This document shows positions 35,028 to 45,479 of a stretch of DNA of 64,000 nt, piece by piece. The position numbers were made by a program, and so were the translations under genes. Location: positions 139,110-203,109 of the forward strand of contig NZ_KB903662.1 in assembly GCF_000379725.1 (NCBI RefSeq), in the 5' to 3' direction. Source of the stretch: Cytophaga aurantiaca DSM 3654 (GTDB lineage: Bacteria > Bacteroidota > Bacteroidia > Cytophagales > Cytophagaceae). Position 1 is the stretch's first letter. The number at the start of each line of letters is the position of its first letter. The notes beneath the pieces are model-generated. The model was given only the letters and a program-made list of their open reading frames with translations, had not been told where the DNA came from and searched no databases.

Positions 35028-38000
35028 TTAATCGATCTCAATATTTTTGTTTCTATTGAAGATCCAGAAGATGATTGGAAAAACTAGTAACGTCAATACA
35101 GTTGCAGTGATCAGTCCGCCTATAATTACAATGGCTAAAGGCTTTTGAGATTCGGATCCAATTCCTGTACTCAAGGCTGCCGGCATCAATCCGATCGATG
35201 CCATTAAAGCTGTCATCACAACCGGACGTGTACGTACTTTGACAGCTTCCATGATAGAAGTATCTAAAGACATTTTTAAAGCAAGGTTGGCATGAAATTC
35301 TGAAATCAGGATCACACCATTTTGTATACAAATACCAAACAGAGCAATAAACCCAACGCCGCCGGATATCCCGAAGTTTGTGCCTGTAACATACAGTGCT
35401 ATGATGCCGCCTATGATAGCAAAAGGTACGTTTACCAGTACCAATAAAGAATCTTTTATGTTACCAAATAAAATGAACAGTAAAACAAAAATGCCTATTA
35501 AACTCAATGGCACCATTTCACCTAAGCGGGCAGTTGCACGAACCTGATTCTCGAATTCACCTGTCCATCCAATGTTATAGCCTTGAGGAAGTTCGATCGT
35601 TTGTTTTATTTTTTTCTGTGCTTCTGCAATCGTACTTCCCAAATCGCGATCGCGTACAGAGAATTTAACACCAATGAATCGTTTTGTATTGTCTCTGTAA
35701 ATAAATGCAGGCCCGGTAATTTTTTTGATCGTAGCAATTTCCTTCAATGGAATTTTATTTCCATGCAGAGTCGGTACTTTTAGGTTGCTGATATCCTGTT
35801 CATTTTTACGATATTCTTTTTGATAACGTACCCGGATATCAAATTTTTTCTCCCCTTCGTATTTCTGTGTTGCCGTTTTACCGCCAAAGGCCATTTCCAG
35901 TACTGCTTGTGCGTCGGCTACACGTACACCATAAGCCGCCATTTTTTCTCTGTCAAGAATAACGCTTACTTCCGGTTGTCCGATGTTTCTTAATATACCT
36001 ACATCTTTGATACCTTCAATATTTTCAATCTGCTTCAATACTTTATTGGCGATCTCATCCAGTTTGTCCAGATCGTCGCCATATATTTTTACAGCATTGG
36101 ATGCATTGATGCCGGCAACACTTTCGGCAACGTTATCAATGATTGGCTGCGAGTAGTTATAGCCGATTCCTTGATATTTTGAAAGAGAGTCATCCATTTC
36201 GCGCACCAGATCATCCATGGAGATCTTTCGTTTCCAATCATCTTTGTACTTTAAATTCACCTGCATCTGGACATAATAGAAGCCACTAGGATCGGTACCG
36301 TCATTGCTTCGGCCAACCTGGCTCAATACGCCATTTACTTCAGGGAATTTCTGCAGTTCTTTTCGTAACAATGCTGTTTGCTTAACTGTTTCCGGTAAGC
36401 TCTGGCTCATCGGAAATTTTGCTTCAACCCACAAGGCACCTTCATTGAGCTGAGGTAAAAACTCTGTTCCTAAAAAACGCGCTGAAAAGAATGTAACAAC
36501 GATCACAGCAATTGTAACAGTTACAGTAATACGTTTATTCTTGAACGTCCAGTTAAAACCTTTTTCTACTATCCGATTCCAGAAATTTACAAATGGATTA
36601 TTTTTCTCCCGTACATTTTTATTCAATAGTAAATGACATAAAACCGGTACAAGAGTAAGAGTGAAAATAAGCGCACCCATTAATGCAAAGCCTAGAGTAT
36701 AGGCTAAGGGGGAAAACATTTTCCCTTCTACTTTTTGAAATGCGAAGATGGGTAGTAGGGCAGTGATGATGATCAGTTTTGAGAAGAAGATGGATTTTCC
36801 TAAATGCGTACCGGTCTTTTTAATCACGCCACCAATAGCAAGCTTGTTGTATTTCTCCATCCCGTTTTTATGGGCAATGTGATCGAGGGTTACAAATATG
36901 CCTTCAACCATTACCACGGCACCATCTATAATGATACCAAAGTCTACCGCACCCAGTGATAGCAGGTTGGCACTCATGCCCATTAATTTAAGGCAAAGGA
37001 ATGCGAAGAGTAAAGAGAGTGGTATGATGATCGAAACGGTAAGGGTTGTGCGCCAATCCGCCATAAATAAAAACACAATAACTGTTACAAATAATATACC
37101 TTCCAGCATATTGTGCATAACGGTAGTCGTCGTGTAGTTCATTAAATTATCGCGATCGTAAAACGTTTCCATTTTTACATCTGCAGGTAAGATGCGATCA
37201 TTTAATTCTGCTATTTTATCTTTTACACGGTGTAATACTTCCTTCGGATTTTCTCCTTTACGCATTACAACAATACCTTCAACTACATCGTCGTTTTCAT
37301 TTAAGCCTACTTGACCCACACGTGGCATGGAGCTTTCGTGAATGTCTGCAACGTTCTTAACTAAGATTGGATTGTCGCCGGTTTCATCAATAATTATGTT
37401 TTCAATATCACTGATGCTGCCGATCAAACCTACACCGCGAACGACATACGCTTGTCCGTTTTTTTCAATAACATCGCCACCAATGTTTATGTTACTTTGG
37501 TTTACGGCTTCAAATACACGCAATGGGGTAATGTCGTATTTTGAAAGCCTGCTTGGATCAACATTTATTTCATATGTTTTTTCCTGTCCGCCGAAAGCTA
37601 CAAGATCTGCCACACCCGGTACAGACCGAAGCTGTCGATCAATTACCCAGTTTTGTATCGTTAACAGATCGCGGGAATCCCGTTTATCACTTTTTAATGT
37701 ATATCTGAAAACTTCACCTGTAGGTCCATACGGCGGCTGTACATCCGGAGATACGCCATCAGGCAATGAAACATTTCGTAATTGGTTGTTTACTTGTTGT
37801 CTTGCAAAAAAATCTTCAACGTCGTCATCAAAGATGATTTTGATAACAGATAAACCAAACATGGTAATACTTCTGACACTTGTCTTTTTCTGCACCGAGT
37901 TCATGGAGATCTCTATCGGTGTTGTAACAAAGCGTTCGATCTCTTCAGCACTACGGCCGTTCCATTCTGTAACAATAATGATCTGCGTGTTGGTTACATC

Positions 38001-38129
38001 CGGGAACGCTTCAATAGGCATGTTTTTAAATGCTATGACTCCTGAAATAACCAATACACCGATCCAGAAAAACGTGAACGGTTTATGAACTAAAGAAAAG
38101 GCGATGATATTTTTGATAAACTTGTTCAT
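35028..38129 (-). CDS. CzcA/CusA-type heavy-metal efflux RND permease
   Basis: At 1033 residues, it has the RND pattern of 12 TM helices and two large periplasmic loops. The HME-class motif in TM4 is visible: DFGIIIDGAVVMVE with Asp396, Asp402 and Glu409. This marks the divalent or monovalent metal-ion class rather than drug RND pumps. It is the inner-membrane proton-driven part of a tripartite efflux system with the MFP and TolC proteins encoded just upstream. Zn/Co/Cd versus Cu/Ag cannot be decided; no Met triad was clearly identified. Confidence 0.92.
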   Translation of the reverse strand: MNKFIKNIIAFSLVHKPFTFFWIGVLVISGVIAFKNMPIEAFPDVTNTQIIIVTEWNGRSAEEIERFVTTPIEISMNSVQKKTSVRSITMFGLSVIKIIFDDDVEDFFARQQVNNQLRNVSLPDGVSPDVQPPYGPTGEVFRYTLKSDKRDSRDLLTIQNWVIDRQLRSVPGVADLVAFGGQEKTYEINVDPSRLSKYDITPLRVFEAVNQSNINIGGDVIEKNGQAYVVRGVGLIGSISDIENIIIDETGDNPILVKNVADIHESSMPRVGQVGLNENDDVVEGIVVMRKGENPKEVLHRVKDKIAELNDRILPADVKMETFYDRDNLMNYTTTTVMHNMLEGILFVTVIVFLFMADWRTTLTVSIIIPLSLLFAFLCLKLMGMSANLLSLGAVDFGIIIDGAVVMVEGIFVTLDHIAHKNGMEKYNKLAIGGVIKKTGTHLGKSIFFSKLIIITALLPIFAFQKVEGKMFSPLAYTLGFALMGALIFTLTLVPVLCHLLLNKNVREKNNPFVNFWNRIVEKGFNWTFKNKRITVTVTIAVIVVTFFSARFLGTEFLPQLNEGALWVEAKFPMSQSLPETVKQTALLRKELQKFPEVNGVLSQVGRSNDGTDPSGFYYVQMQVNLKYKDDWKRKISMDDLVREMDDSLSKYQGIGYNYSQPIIDNVAESVAGINASNAVKIYGDDLDKLDEIANKVLKQIENIEGIKDVGILRNIGQPEVSVILDREKMAAYGVRVADAQAVLEMAFGGKTATQKYEGEKKFDIRVRYQKEYRKNEQDISNLKVPTLHGNKIPLKEIATIKKITGPAFIYRDNTKRFIGVKFSVRDRDLGSTIAEAQKKIKQTIELPQGYNIGWTGEFENQVRATARLGEMVPLSLIGIFVLLFILFGNIKDSLLVLVNVPFAIIGGIIALYVTGTNFGISGGVGFIALFGICIQNGVILISEFHANLALKMSLDTSIMEAVKVRTRPVVMTALMASIGLMPAALSTGIGSESQKPLAIVIIGGLITATVLTLLVFPIIFWIFNRNKNIEID

Positions 38130-38132
38130 TGC

Positions 38133-39212
38133 TTAATCATTTAGTGCATCGTAGATCAATAATTGATTTTCAGTGATTACTTTTTCTCCGATTTCAATAC
38201 CCGAAGAAATGTAGGTAATGTCGCCCACTTGTCTGAAAAATTCTACCTGTCTTGTTTCAATATTATTTCTGTCTTTGAAGATGAGAACGAAGCTTTTACT
38301 CTTATCGAAAATCACAGCGCTGGAAGGTACTGCGATCATCGTGTCTGGCTCGAAATAGGATAAATTAATTGTTGCACGCATTTCAGGTTTCAATAGATAA
38401 TCGTGGTTCTCTAATTTTATCAATACTTTCATTGCTTTCGTTTCCGGGTCAATGATGTTGAAGATTTTATCTACCTTTCCGTAGAATTTTTTATCCGGAT
38501 AGCTTAACGTACTTACGGCAGCGTCAATTCCTAATTTTACCAGATTGATATCGCTTTCGTTTACATTTGCAATTGCCCACACGTTATCAATTTCTGCAAT
38601 ATCAAAAATGTTATCGCTTCGGTCGTTACGTAACAACATGTTTTGATTTATTTTCTTCTGAATAATAAATCCATCTAAAGGAGAACGAACATCAAATGTT
38701 GCTCCGTCTTTTATATTATAGATGTTGTATGTTTCCTGAATACGGTGCAACTGCGATTGAGCCTTGTCCAACTGGCTTTTTGCTTCAAGTACTTCACGTT
38801 CCGTACTTAGTTTTCCTTCGTATAGTTCCTGCGCTACCTTTACATTATTTTTAGCAACAACAACATCGTTCTTCGCATCTTCTAATTCTTTTTCAAATCC
38901 AGCAACTTCAGTGCTTCGGATGCTGGCAAGCAGTTGACCTTTTTTTACATAGTCACCTAATTCTACATATACCTTTGTTACGTTCCCACCTACAATAGGA
39001 AACACCTCGATCATTTTATTATTATCGGCAGTTATTTTTCCATAGAAACTCAGTTCCATTTTTAATGGAAGTTCTTTAGCAAATTCTGTTTTTGTTGAAG
39101 CATACATTTTATCACTTAAAACGAATGTTTCTTTGAATTCTTCTGCAGGTTTTTCGCTTTTGCAAGCAGCGGCACATGCTGTAATAAGAAGAGATATGAT
39201 TAACGGGCGCAT
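38133..39212 (-). CDS. RND periplasmic adaptor (CzcB/CusB-like MFP), lipoprotein
   Basis: From ATG 39212 it has 359 residues with lipobox ACAAAC. The GGNVTKVYVELGDYVKKGQLL lipoyl-type half motif, a helical hairpin at about 110-160 and a beta-barrel segment (ATINLSYFEPDT) follow the adaptor layout. The start chosen is two bases after the TolC stop; an earlier ATG at 39269 would overlap that gene and precede the lipobox by 19 residues. It bridges the RND and outer-membrane proteins. Confidence 0.88.
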   Translation of the reverse strand: MRPLIISLLITACAAACKSEKPAEEFKETFVLSDKMYASTKTEFAKELPLKMELSFYGKITADNNKMIEVFPIVGGNVTKVYVELGDYVKKGQLLASIRSTEVAGFEKELEDAKNDVVVAKNNVKVAQELYEGKLSTEREVLEAKSQLDKAQSQLHRIQETYNIYNIKDGATFDVRSPLDGFIIQKKINQNMLLRNDRSDNIFDIAEIDNVWAIANVNESDINLVKLGIDAAVSTLSYPDKKFYGKVDKIFNIIDPETKAMKVLIKLENHDYLLKPEMRATINLSYFEPDTMIAVPSSAVIFDKSKSFVLIFKDRNNIETRQVEFFRQVGDITYISSGIEIGEKVITENQLLIYDALND

Positions 39213-39214
39213 AC

Positions 39215-40459
39215 TTAGAAAATTTCTTTGTTTGTTATATAGTTCAAGCGAATACTTGCCATGATCCATGATTTTTTTACTTCACTCACATAAATATGTG
39301 TTTGATTAAAGCTTTCCATAAAATCGGTAAACTCCAGCAACGAAATATTTCTTCGTTCGAAATTGTGCAGCATACCAACATAGACAATGTCCATGTTTTC
39401 ACTTACAGATTTGTTGATCGTTTCTAATTGATTTTTTTGATGCAGCCACAATCTCCACAACATATCTACTTTGCTTTCCAGCTGCATGCGTTCATATTCT
39501 TTATGCACACTTGCCTGCCTGGCTTGTGCAGTTGCAAGCTGAATATTTCCCCTGTTTTTATTCCATAAGGGAAGAGGTATACCTAATGTAAAATCGATTT
39601 GATTTTGAAATGCTCCACCACGCTGATCATACGCTACGCCGGCTGTTAAGTCCGGCACAGCAAGAGACTTTTGCCATTTCAGATAAATCTCCTGACTTTG
39701 GGAAACTTTCAATGCTGTTAGGTATTCTAAGTTGTTTGCTAACGCAACAGTTACTAAACTATCTTTTGTAATGGTTTTATTTTCATACTTCAAGATCAGT
39801 TGTTCTTCATTTACAAGCGGAATGATCGGTTCAAGTATTCCCGTAATAAGTGCAATGGTTTGTTGCTCCTCAATAATATTGGCATCCAGTATATTTTTTT
39901 CTTTTTTTAGATTCAATACCAACGACTGAAGACGAACAACATCCTTTAGCGGCACGTTTCCTTTCTCAGCCTGAATTTCATAGTTGCTAAGCAACGTGTC
40001 CAACTTATTAATCTGACCTTCGATAGTCGCAGCTTTTTCTTGGTCGTAGTAAATTGTGTAGAAAGTTTGCGCCAGTTCGAATCGTAAGTTTCGGATTAGT
40101 TGTTCAAATTGCAGTTCTGCAATTGCTACGTTCGTTTTTGCAAAATCTACTTCGTTTCTTTTTTTACCACCCATATAAATGAGTTGTTGAATGGAAGCTG
40201 CTTTTTGACCGGCAGTTCCCATATCAAAAAAGTTCTTGTCTTGCGGGTTATAGGCATTCGCTTCAACAAGCAAATACGGTTGATCCCATATTTTAGCTTG
40301 AATGACCGCAGCCTGTGATGCCGAGATATTGTATTGTTCTGCAATCAGGAGCAGGTTATTCTTTTGCATTTGCTGCTCGGCTTCAGCAAGCGTTGTGGGC
40401 TTCTGAGCTATAGCAATCATGCAATTCACGAACAACAAAAAGAAAGCTGAATACTTCAT
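39215..40459 (-). CDS. TolC-family outer membrane efflux protein (CzcC/CusC-like)
   Basis: The 414-residue protein has a signal peptide (to about AQ at 18-19). It is dominated by long amphipathic helices with two internal halves, as in OEP proteins, including QTFYTIYYDQEKAATIEGQ and GIPLPLWNKNRGNIQ. It forms the outer-membrane channel for the metal efflux pump. It lies 79 bp after the histidine kinase gene in the same direction. Confidence 0.88.
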   Translation of the reverse strand: MKYSAFFLLFVNCMIAIAQKPTTLAEAEQQMQKNNLLLIAEQYNISASQAAVIQAKIWDQPYLLVEANAYNPQDKNFFDMGTAGQKAASIQQLIYMGGKKRNEVDFAKTNVAIAELQFEQLIRNLRFELAQTFYTIYYDQEKAATIEGQINKLDTLLSNYEIQAEKGNVPLKDVVRLQSLVLNLKKEKNILDANIIEEQQTIALITGILEPIIPLVNEEQLILKYENKTITKDSLVTVALANNLEYLTALKVSQSQEIYLKWQKSLAVPDLTAGVAYDQRGGAFQNQIDFTLGIPLPLWNKNRGNIQLATAQARQASVHKEYERMQLESKVDMLWRLWLHQKNQLETINKSVSENMDIVYVGMLHNFERRNISLLEFTDFMESFNQTHIYVSEVKKSWIMASIRLNYITNKEIF

Positions 40460-40538
40460 TTTGGTTATGAGTTATTAATTGGACGTAAATATGTAATAAG
40501 GGTCTTTAATACACCTTAAGTTCGACCTTAAAAATACC

Positions 40539-41903
40539 TTAAAGCGGAAAAGTAATGCTGAAAATGTTGATGTTAGAGTCGATTGCCTGATAGCTTATTG
40601 CGGCATTGTGTTGTGCTAAAATTCGTTGTACAATTTTTAGTCCCAAACCCAAACCGGATTTATTTTTTGAGTTTTCACCTCGCATGAACGACTCAAATAA
40701 ATTTACCTGCTCGTTCTCAAGCACCGTCTGTCCGGTATTTGAGAACGATGCAATCAATGTATGTTCGGCAGAAGTAATAGTAATAGAAACTGTTTTATTG
40801 TCGGAGTATTTGTAAGCGTTTTTGATCAGATTGGTAAAGGCAATCTCAAGCAATGATTTATTGCCTTTGATCTCTAATGTATTGTCTTCTGAATCTGAAT
40901 GTATAATATCCAGTTGCAATTTAATATCCGGATATACAACGCTTAATTTTTCTGCAGACTCAAATATCAATTCGTCTATGCGGCAGAGTTCGTTTCCAAC
41001 CGAAGTAGAACTTTCGATTTTGGAAAGTAGTAGGAGAGAGGATATCAGATCGGATATCTGATTGACATCTGTTAAAATATTTTTTAAATAAGCATTTTCA
41101 ATGCCTGCTGCATCGGTGTCGATGATCTTATTTTCAACCTGAGACATGATACGTGCTATAGGTGTACGCAATTCATGCGAGGCATGTGCAGTAAATTCTT
41201 TTTGTTTTTGATAAGAGATATCGATTCGTTGCAGCATTTGATTGAATTCATTTGCCAACAGGTCAATTTCGTCTTTTTTATTTTTTACCGGAATTCGTGT
41301 ATTTAAATTGTTCTCGTTAATACCTTTGAGTGTTTGATAAAAAACATCTACCGGCAATAATAAGCGTTGAACTACATAGGTTGTAATGAACCAGCAGAGG
41401 ACTGTAAAAACAACATACGTACCTATTAAGATATATAACAAATATTTTAGCTTTCTCTTTCCTACTGTATCTGATGCGGAGATCAACGCATAATAATCAC
41501 GGGCATTGGTGTCATCATAAAAAATCCCAAAGACTTCCTGTTCTTGTTCTTTTCTATAAAAATGTTTGTGGGTTTTTAAATAGGTAAGATCTGTTTTGTC
41601 CCATTGAATCTTTGTGTCATCCAGACTGCTGTATATCAGATTCGAATTGGAATCAAAAATCAAAACCTTTTCATTGTATAATTTATGAATGCTGTTCTGG
41701 TCAATGATCTTTAATAAATGCTGATCAATTTCTTCCACTTCAACCAAAAGCTTTATCGTTGAAACTGCTTTTTCTTCAAGGCGTGTTTCAAATTCTTCCT
41801 GTCTGAAATCTGCAAATAAAATATAGACTACTGTTCCCGAGATCGCAAAGATTCCCGTGAAAAGGAGCGAAACAATAAACGATATTTTATTTTTTAAATT
41901 CAT
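40539..41903 (-). CDS. Sensor histidine kinase
   Basis: The 454-residue protein has TM helices near 8-30 and 155-178 around a periplasmic sensor of about 120 residues. HAMP follows at about 180-230. The phosphoacceptor is His243 in ASHELRTPIARI. The ATPase domain has NLIKNAYKYS, and GLGLGLKIVQ. It sits 3 bp after the response regulator and directly upstream of the metal efflux genes, so metal sensing is likely. Confidence 0.9.
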   Translation of the reverse strand: MNLKNKISFIVSLLFTGIFAISGTVVYILFADFRQEEFETRLEEKAVSTIKLLVEVEEIDQHLLKIIDQNSIHKLYNEKVLIFDSNSNLIYSSLDDTKIQWDKTDLTYLKTHKHFYRKEQEQEVFGIFYDDTNARDYYALISASDTVGKRKLKYLLYILIGTYVVFTVLCWFITTYVVQRLLLPVDVFYQTLKGINENNLNTRIPVKNKKDEIDLLANEFNQMLQRIDISYQKQKEFTAHASHELRTPIARIMSQVENKIIDTDAAGIENAYLKNILTDVNQISDLISSLLLLSKIESSTSVGNELCRIDELIFESAEKLSVVYPDIKLQLDIIHSDSEDNTLEIKGNKSLLEIAFTNLIKNAYKYSDNKTVSITITSAEHTLIASFSNTGQTVLENEQVNLFESFMRGENSKNKSGLGLGLKIVQRILAQHNAAISYQAIDSNINIFSITFPL

Positions 41904-41906
41904 ATT

Positions 41907-42590
41907 CTATACTTCTACTTTTAAGTAATAGCCGTAACCTACTTTTGTATGAATTAATTTTACTTCGTGGTTTTTATCTATTTTTTTGCGTAAAAAATTA
42001 ATATAAACTTCTATCGTATTTTGATTTGTTTCAATGTGATAATCCCAGAGATCGTCTGCTATTTTATTTTTGGATATCACTTTGCCATCTGCTTGTGCAA
42101 GCAAGGTCAAGAGTTTAAACTCTTTTGGACTCAAATTAATTTCTGTTTCATTGCGGAAGACTTTCATTTCTGATACATTGATCACCAGATCTGCAATGGA
42201 TATTTCTGTATTTTTTGATTGCGGAATTTCTTTTCGTCTCAGCAGTGATTTTATACGCACCAGCATTTCATCGAAATGGAATGGTTTAACTAAATAGTCA
42301 TCCGCACCATTATTAAATGCAGTTACTTTGTCGTCTACTTCACTGAATGCAGTAAGCATAAGAATTGGAACCATGGTATCCGTTTCTCTTAAGTTCTTGC
42401 AGACTTCCAATCCGTTTATGCCCGGCACATTGATATCTAAGATCACCAGGTCTGGCTTGTTCAATTTGAATTGCTTTAATACCAGCGAACCATCGTAGAC
42501 ACAATTACATTCAAAATCATGTTTGCTAAGGAAGTTTTTAATTTCCTTAGAGAGAATGGGATCGTCTTCTAAGATAAGTATGTTGGACAT
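41907..42590 (-). CDS. OmpR-family response regulator
   Basis: The 227-residue protein has a receiver domain with acidic pocket LEDD at 7-10, phosphorylated Asp52 in ILDINVPG, and Lys102 in VKPFHF. A winged-helix DNA-binding domain follows from about 128 to 225 (EFKLLTLLAQADGKVISKNKIAD and HTKVGYGYYL). It is the first gene of the two-component-metal efflux run and probably activates it. Confidence 0.92.
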   Translation of the reverse strand: MSNILILEDDPILSKEIKNFLSKHDFECNCVYDGSLVLKQFKLNKPDLVILDINVPGINGLEVCKNLRETDTMVPILMLTAFSEVDDKVTAFNNGADDYLVKPFHFDEMLVRIKSLLRRKEIPQSKNTEISIADLVINVSEMKVFRNETEINLSPKEFKLLTLLAQADGKVISKNKIADDLWDYHIETNQNTIEVYINFLRKKIDKNHEVKLIHTKVGYGYYLKVEV

Positions 42591-42811
42591 ACTGGATAAG
42601 TCAATATAGTTAGCGGATTAAAAGTACCTAAATATACATTATATTCTATGGATATTTCAAAATGCCAGTTTATAGCTATTTTCGAATGTCGTTTATTGAT
42701 GATTCTTCAATTCAAAACGAATTTTCTGTGTCTATAGATATTCAGGAGAAAAAAACCATTAGAATAAAATAAAGATTATATTTCCGAAATAAAATTAAAA
42801 TGTATCAGATT

Positions 42812-43243
42812 ATGAAACACCTATTAATAATAACGCTATTATGTTTTATTAGCTTTAACCTATTTGCTCAAAATAAAGTATTAAAAGATGTTGCTGAAAC
42901 ACAAGAGATGTCAAAAAAAATTGTGCAACTTTTTAAAGAAGATAAAATTTCTAAACTTTTTTCAGAAATGAAGCCTTATTGGCCTATGCCTCAAAATGAA
43001 ATGGATGTCACGGAACAGAAAACAATAAGCCAACTTAATTTAATTAAAGATAGATTTGGAAAAGCTTTTGGTTATACCAAGGTTAAAAATGAAGTCATTG
43101 GAGATTTTGCAATTAGAGAAACATATATTGTTCAATATGAAAACTCAGCAATCAGAGTCATTCTAACGTATTATAAAAATGAGTCAGGCTGGATTATTAA
43201 TGCGTTTAAATGGGATGATTCTTTTCCGTTGGAATTTCGCTAA
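42812..43243 (+). CDS. Exported hypothetical protein, possible DUF3887-like
   Basis: A 143-residue protein with a signal peptide to AQ (residue 20). The mature part (residues 30-140) is a compact alpha/beta domain with FGKAFGYTKVKNEVIG and a late beta hairpin RVILTYYKNESGWIINAFKWDD. That resembles small secreted DUF3887-type domains, but the match is weak. ATG 42800 is four codons upstream and cannot be ruled out. Confidence 0.55.
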   Translation: MKHLLIITLLCFISFNLFAQNKVLKDVAETQEMSKKIVQLFKEDKISKLFSEMKPYWPMPQNEMDVTEQKTISQLNLIKDRFGKAFGYTKVKNEVIGDFAIRETYIVQYENSAIRVILTYYKNESGWIINAFKWDDSFPLEFR

Positions 43244-43262
43244 TGTTTTTTCGCGTCGCATT

Positions 43263-43300
43263 TATACAGAAAGGATGTTAATTCTTGTCCTTTCTGTATA
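43263..43300. terminator. Stem-loop terminator
   Basis: TATACAGAAAGGA (43263-43275) pairs with TCCTTTCTGTATA (43288-43300), a perfect 13-bp stem 20 bp after the preceding stop. Confidence 0.7.
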
Positions 43301-43493
43301 TCTATAAAGCTTCTGAAGCTAATATTTTTTCTTTTTCTAAATTAAAATCAGCTCAACCGTATTTATTAGATTTATAAAGTGGATTGGAATGTTTTGCAAC
43401 TATCTCATTTTTAATTCATTCACTTGCATTAATCAAAATTCATATTTCCCTTAAAAATGCTTAATTTTAAGATTCTATTATAATACGAAAGAC

Positions 43494-45221
43494 ATGCAAT
43501 TGAGTGAACAAGAGCTGGTACGTCGCCAGGAACGTGAAGAGTTATTGAAAATGGGTATAGAACCGTACCCTGCTGAACTTTTTCCTATTAATGTTTCAAC
43601 AAAAGATATTCATCAGAATTACGAAAAGACGAAGACAGATTATAAAGATATTTCCATTGCCGGTCGTGTGATGAGCCGCCGTATCATGGGGAATGCATCT
43701 TTCGTTGAGATACAGGATTCAAGCGGAAGAATTCAGGCATACTTCAGAAGAGATGACCTTTGTCCGGATGAAGACAAAACGCTATACAATACCGTATTTA
43801 AAAAATTAGTTGGTATTGGAGACATTATTGGTATTCAGGGCTACGTGTTTACAACACAAACCGGTGAAATTACGATACATGTTACTTCATTTAAAATATT
43901 AACTAAAGCACTGCGTCCATTGCCAATGCCTAAAGAGGCGGTTGATGAAAACGGAGAGAAAAAAATATTTGATGCATTCACCGATCCGGAACAACGTTAC
44001 CGTATGCGTTACGTGGATCTGATCGTAAACCCGCATGTGCGTGAAGCATTCATCAAACGTACACGTTTGGTGAACACGATGCGCGACTATTTGAACAACA
44101 AAGGATATTTAGAAGTAGAGACTCCGATCCTGCAACCTTTGTATGGTGGTGCAGCAGCACGTCCGTTCAAGACACACCACAACACATTAGACATGCCGTT
44201 GTATTTGCGTATCGCAAATGAATTGTATCTGAAACGTTTGATCGTTGGTGGTTTTGATGGAGTATATGAATTCTCAAAAGATTTCCGTAACGAAGGTATG
44301 TCTCGTTTCCACAATCCGGAATTTACACAAGTAGAATTGTATGTTGCATACAAAGATTACTACTGGATGATGGATCTGGTAGAAGAAATGGTAGAAAAAG
44401 TTGCTATTGCATTACACGGAACTACAGAAGTACAGGTTGGTCAGAACACGATCAGCTTCCAGAGACCATGGAAACGTTTCACCATGTTTGAAGCAATCGA
44501 ACATTATACAGGCATTAACATTGGTGAAATGGATGAAACGCAATTGCGTGCAACGTGTAAGTCATTGAATGTAGATGTAGACGATTCAATGGGTAAAGGT
44601 AAATTGATTGATGAGATCTTTGGTGCGAAGTGTGAGCCTTTATTGATACAGCCTACATTCATTACAGATTATCCGGTTGAGATGTCGCCGTTGGCGAAGA
44701 AGCATAGAGATAAGCCAGGTCTGGTTGAACGTTTTGAAGCAATTTGCAACGGTAAAGAAATATGTAATTCATTCTCTGAATTGAACGATCCGATCGATCA
44801 ACGTCAGCGTTTTGAAGAGCAATTGGAATTGGGCAAACGCGGCGATAGCGAAAGTATGGTATTGGACGAAGATTTTCTTCGTGCACTTGAATACGGTATG
44901 CCGCCTACAGCGGGCCTTGGTATTGGTATAGATCGTTTGGCAATGGTTATGACGAACTCTGCATCCATTCAGGATGTATTGTTCTTCCCGCAAATGAGAC
45001 CGGAAGTAGGTTCAGGAGGAACTTCTTCAAATGGCTTTGAAGGCGTTGATATCCGTGAAGAACTCGTTCCGTTGATCGAGAAGTTAGGTATCTCCAGCGT
45101 GGAACAACTTAAAAAAGCAAACCCGAATAAATTGTTTAACGACTTATGCGGCTTACGTAAAAAAATGAAACTTGAGATTGCAAATCCTACAGCCGATGAA
45201 GTGAAGGGCTGGCTGAACTAG
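43494..45221 (+). CDS. lysS: Lysyl-tRNA synthetase, class II
   Basis: Charges tRNA-Lys with lysine. The 575-residue protein has an N-terminal OB-fold anticodon-binding domain (about 55-150), class II motif 2 [18 protein letters not shown] near 265, and motif 3 [11 protein letters not shown] near 475. A C-terminal helical extension of about 65 residues, after position 510, is typical of Bacteroidetes LysS and absent from E. coli. The start ATG 43494 has no competing upstream Met in frame. Confidence 0.96.
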   Translation: MQLSEQELVRRQEREELLKMGIEPYPAELFPINVSTKDIHQNYEKTKTDYKDISIAGRVMSRRIMGNASFVEIQDSSGRIQAYFRRDDLCPDEDKTLYNTVFKKLVGIGDIIGIQGYVFTTQTGEITIHVTSFKILTKALRPLPMPKEAVDENGEKKIFDAFTDPEQRYRMRYVDLIVNPHVREAFIKRTRLVNTMRDYLNNKGYLEVETPILQPLYGGAAARPFKTHHNTLDMPLYLRIANELYLKRLIVGGFDGVYEFSKDFRNEGMSRFHNPEFTQVELYVAYKDYYWMMDLVEEMVEKVAIALHGTTEVQVGQNTISFQRPWKRFTMFEAIEHYTGINIGEMDETQLRATCKSLNVDVDDSMGKGKLIDEIFGAKCEPLLIQPTFITDYPVEMSPLAKKHRDKPGLVERFEAICNGKEICNSFSELNDPIDQRQRFEEQLELGKRGDSESMVLDEDFLRALEYGMPPTAGLGIGIDRLAMVMTNSASIQDVLFFPQMRPEVGSGGTSSNGFEGVDIREELVPLIEKLGISSVEQLKKANPNKLFNDLCGLRKKMKLEIANPTADEVKGWLN

Positions 45222-45240
45222 TGGTCAGTAGACAATAAAA

Positions 45241-45300
45241 AGGAATTAAAAAGCGAAAGGCTTCAGATAGATATCTGAAGCCTTTCGCTTTTTAATTCCT
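45241..45300. terminator. Near-perfect 60-nt palindrome after lysS
   Basis: Arms 45241-45269 and 45272-45300 form a 29-bp stem containing GGCTTC/GAAGCC and an A-tract/T-tract, 19 bp after the lysS stop. Confidence 0.8.
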
Positions 45301-45324
45301 GTAAAATATAATTAATTTTTATCG

Positions 45325-45354
45325 ACTATGTATGTAAGCCTCTCTTTACATAGT
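45325..45354 (+). promoter_or_regulatory. Candidate operator dyad before the RND operon
   Basis: ACTATGTA (45325-45332) and TACATAGT (45347-45354) are perfect inverted repeats, with a TGTAA (45333-45337) and TTACA (45346-45350) pair inside. It lies about 125 bp upstream of the ATG. A possible -7 box TACTTTTG is at 45452-45459, but no -33 at the normal spacing. Confidence 0.45.
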
Positions 45355-45479
45355 ACTCTTAAATTTATAGTTTTCATTTCTATCGTATAGAACCTAGTAA
45401 CTAATTTTTTCCTATGTAACTCTTGTTACAAACTTTGGCAATCGGGTAGTATACTTTTGTATGGTAAAACAAATATACT

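Noticed and set aside
45424-45459. Standard -33/-7 promoter for the RND operon
   Set aside because: A TAnnTTTG match exists at 45452, but the nearest TTTG leaves only a 14-bp spacer and the next TTG leaves 25, outside the usual range. It is left as a weak -7 only.
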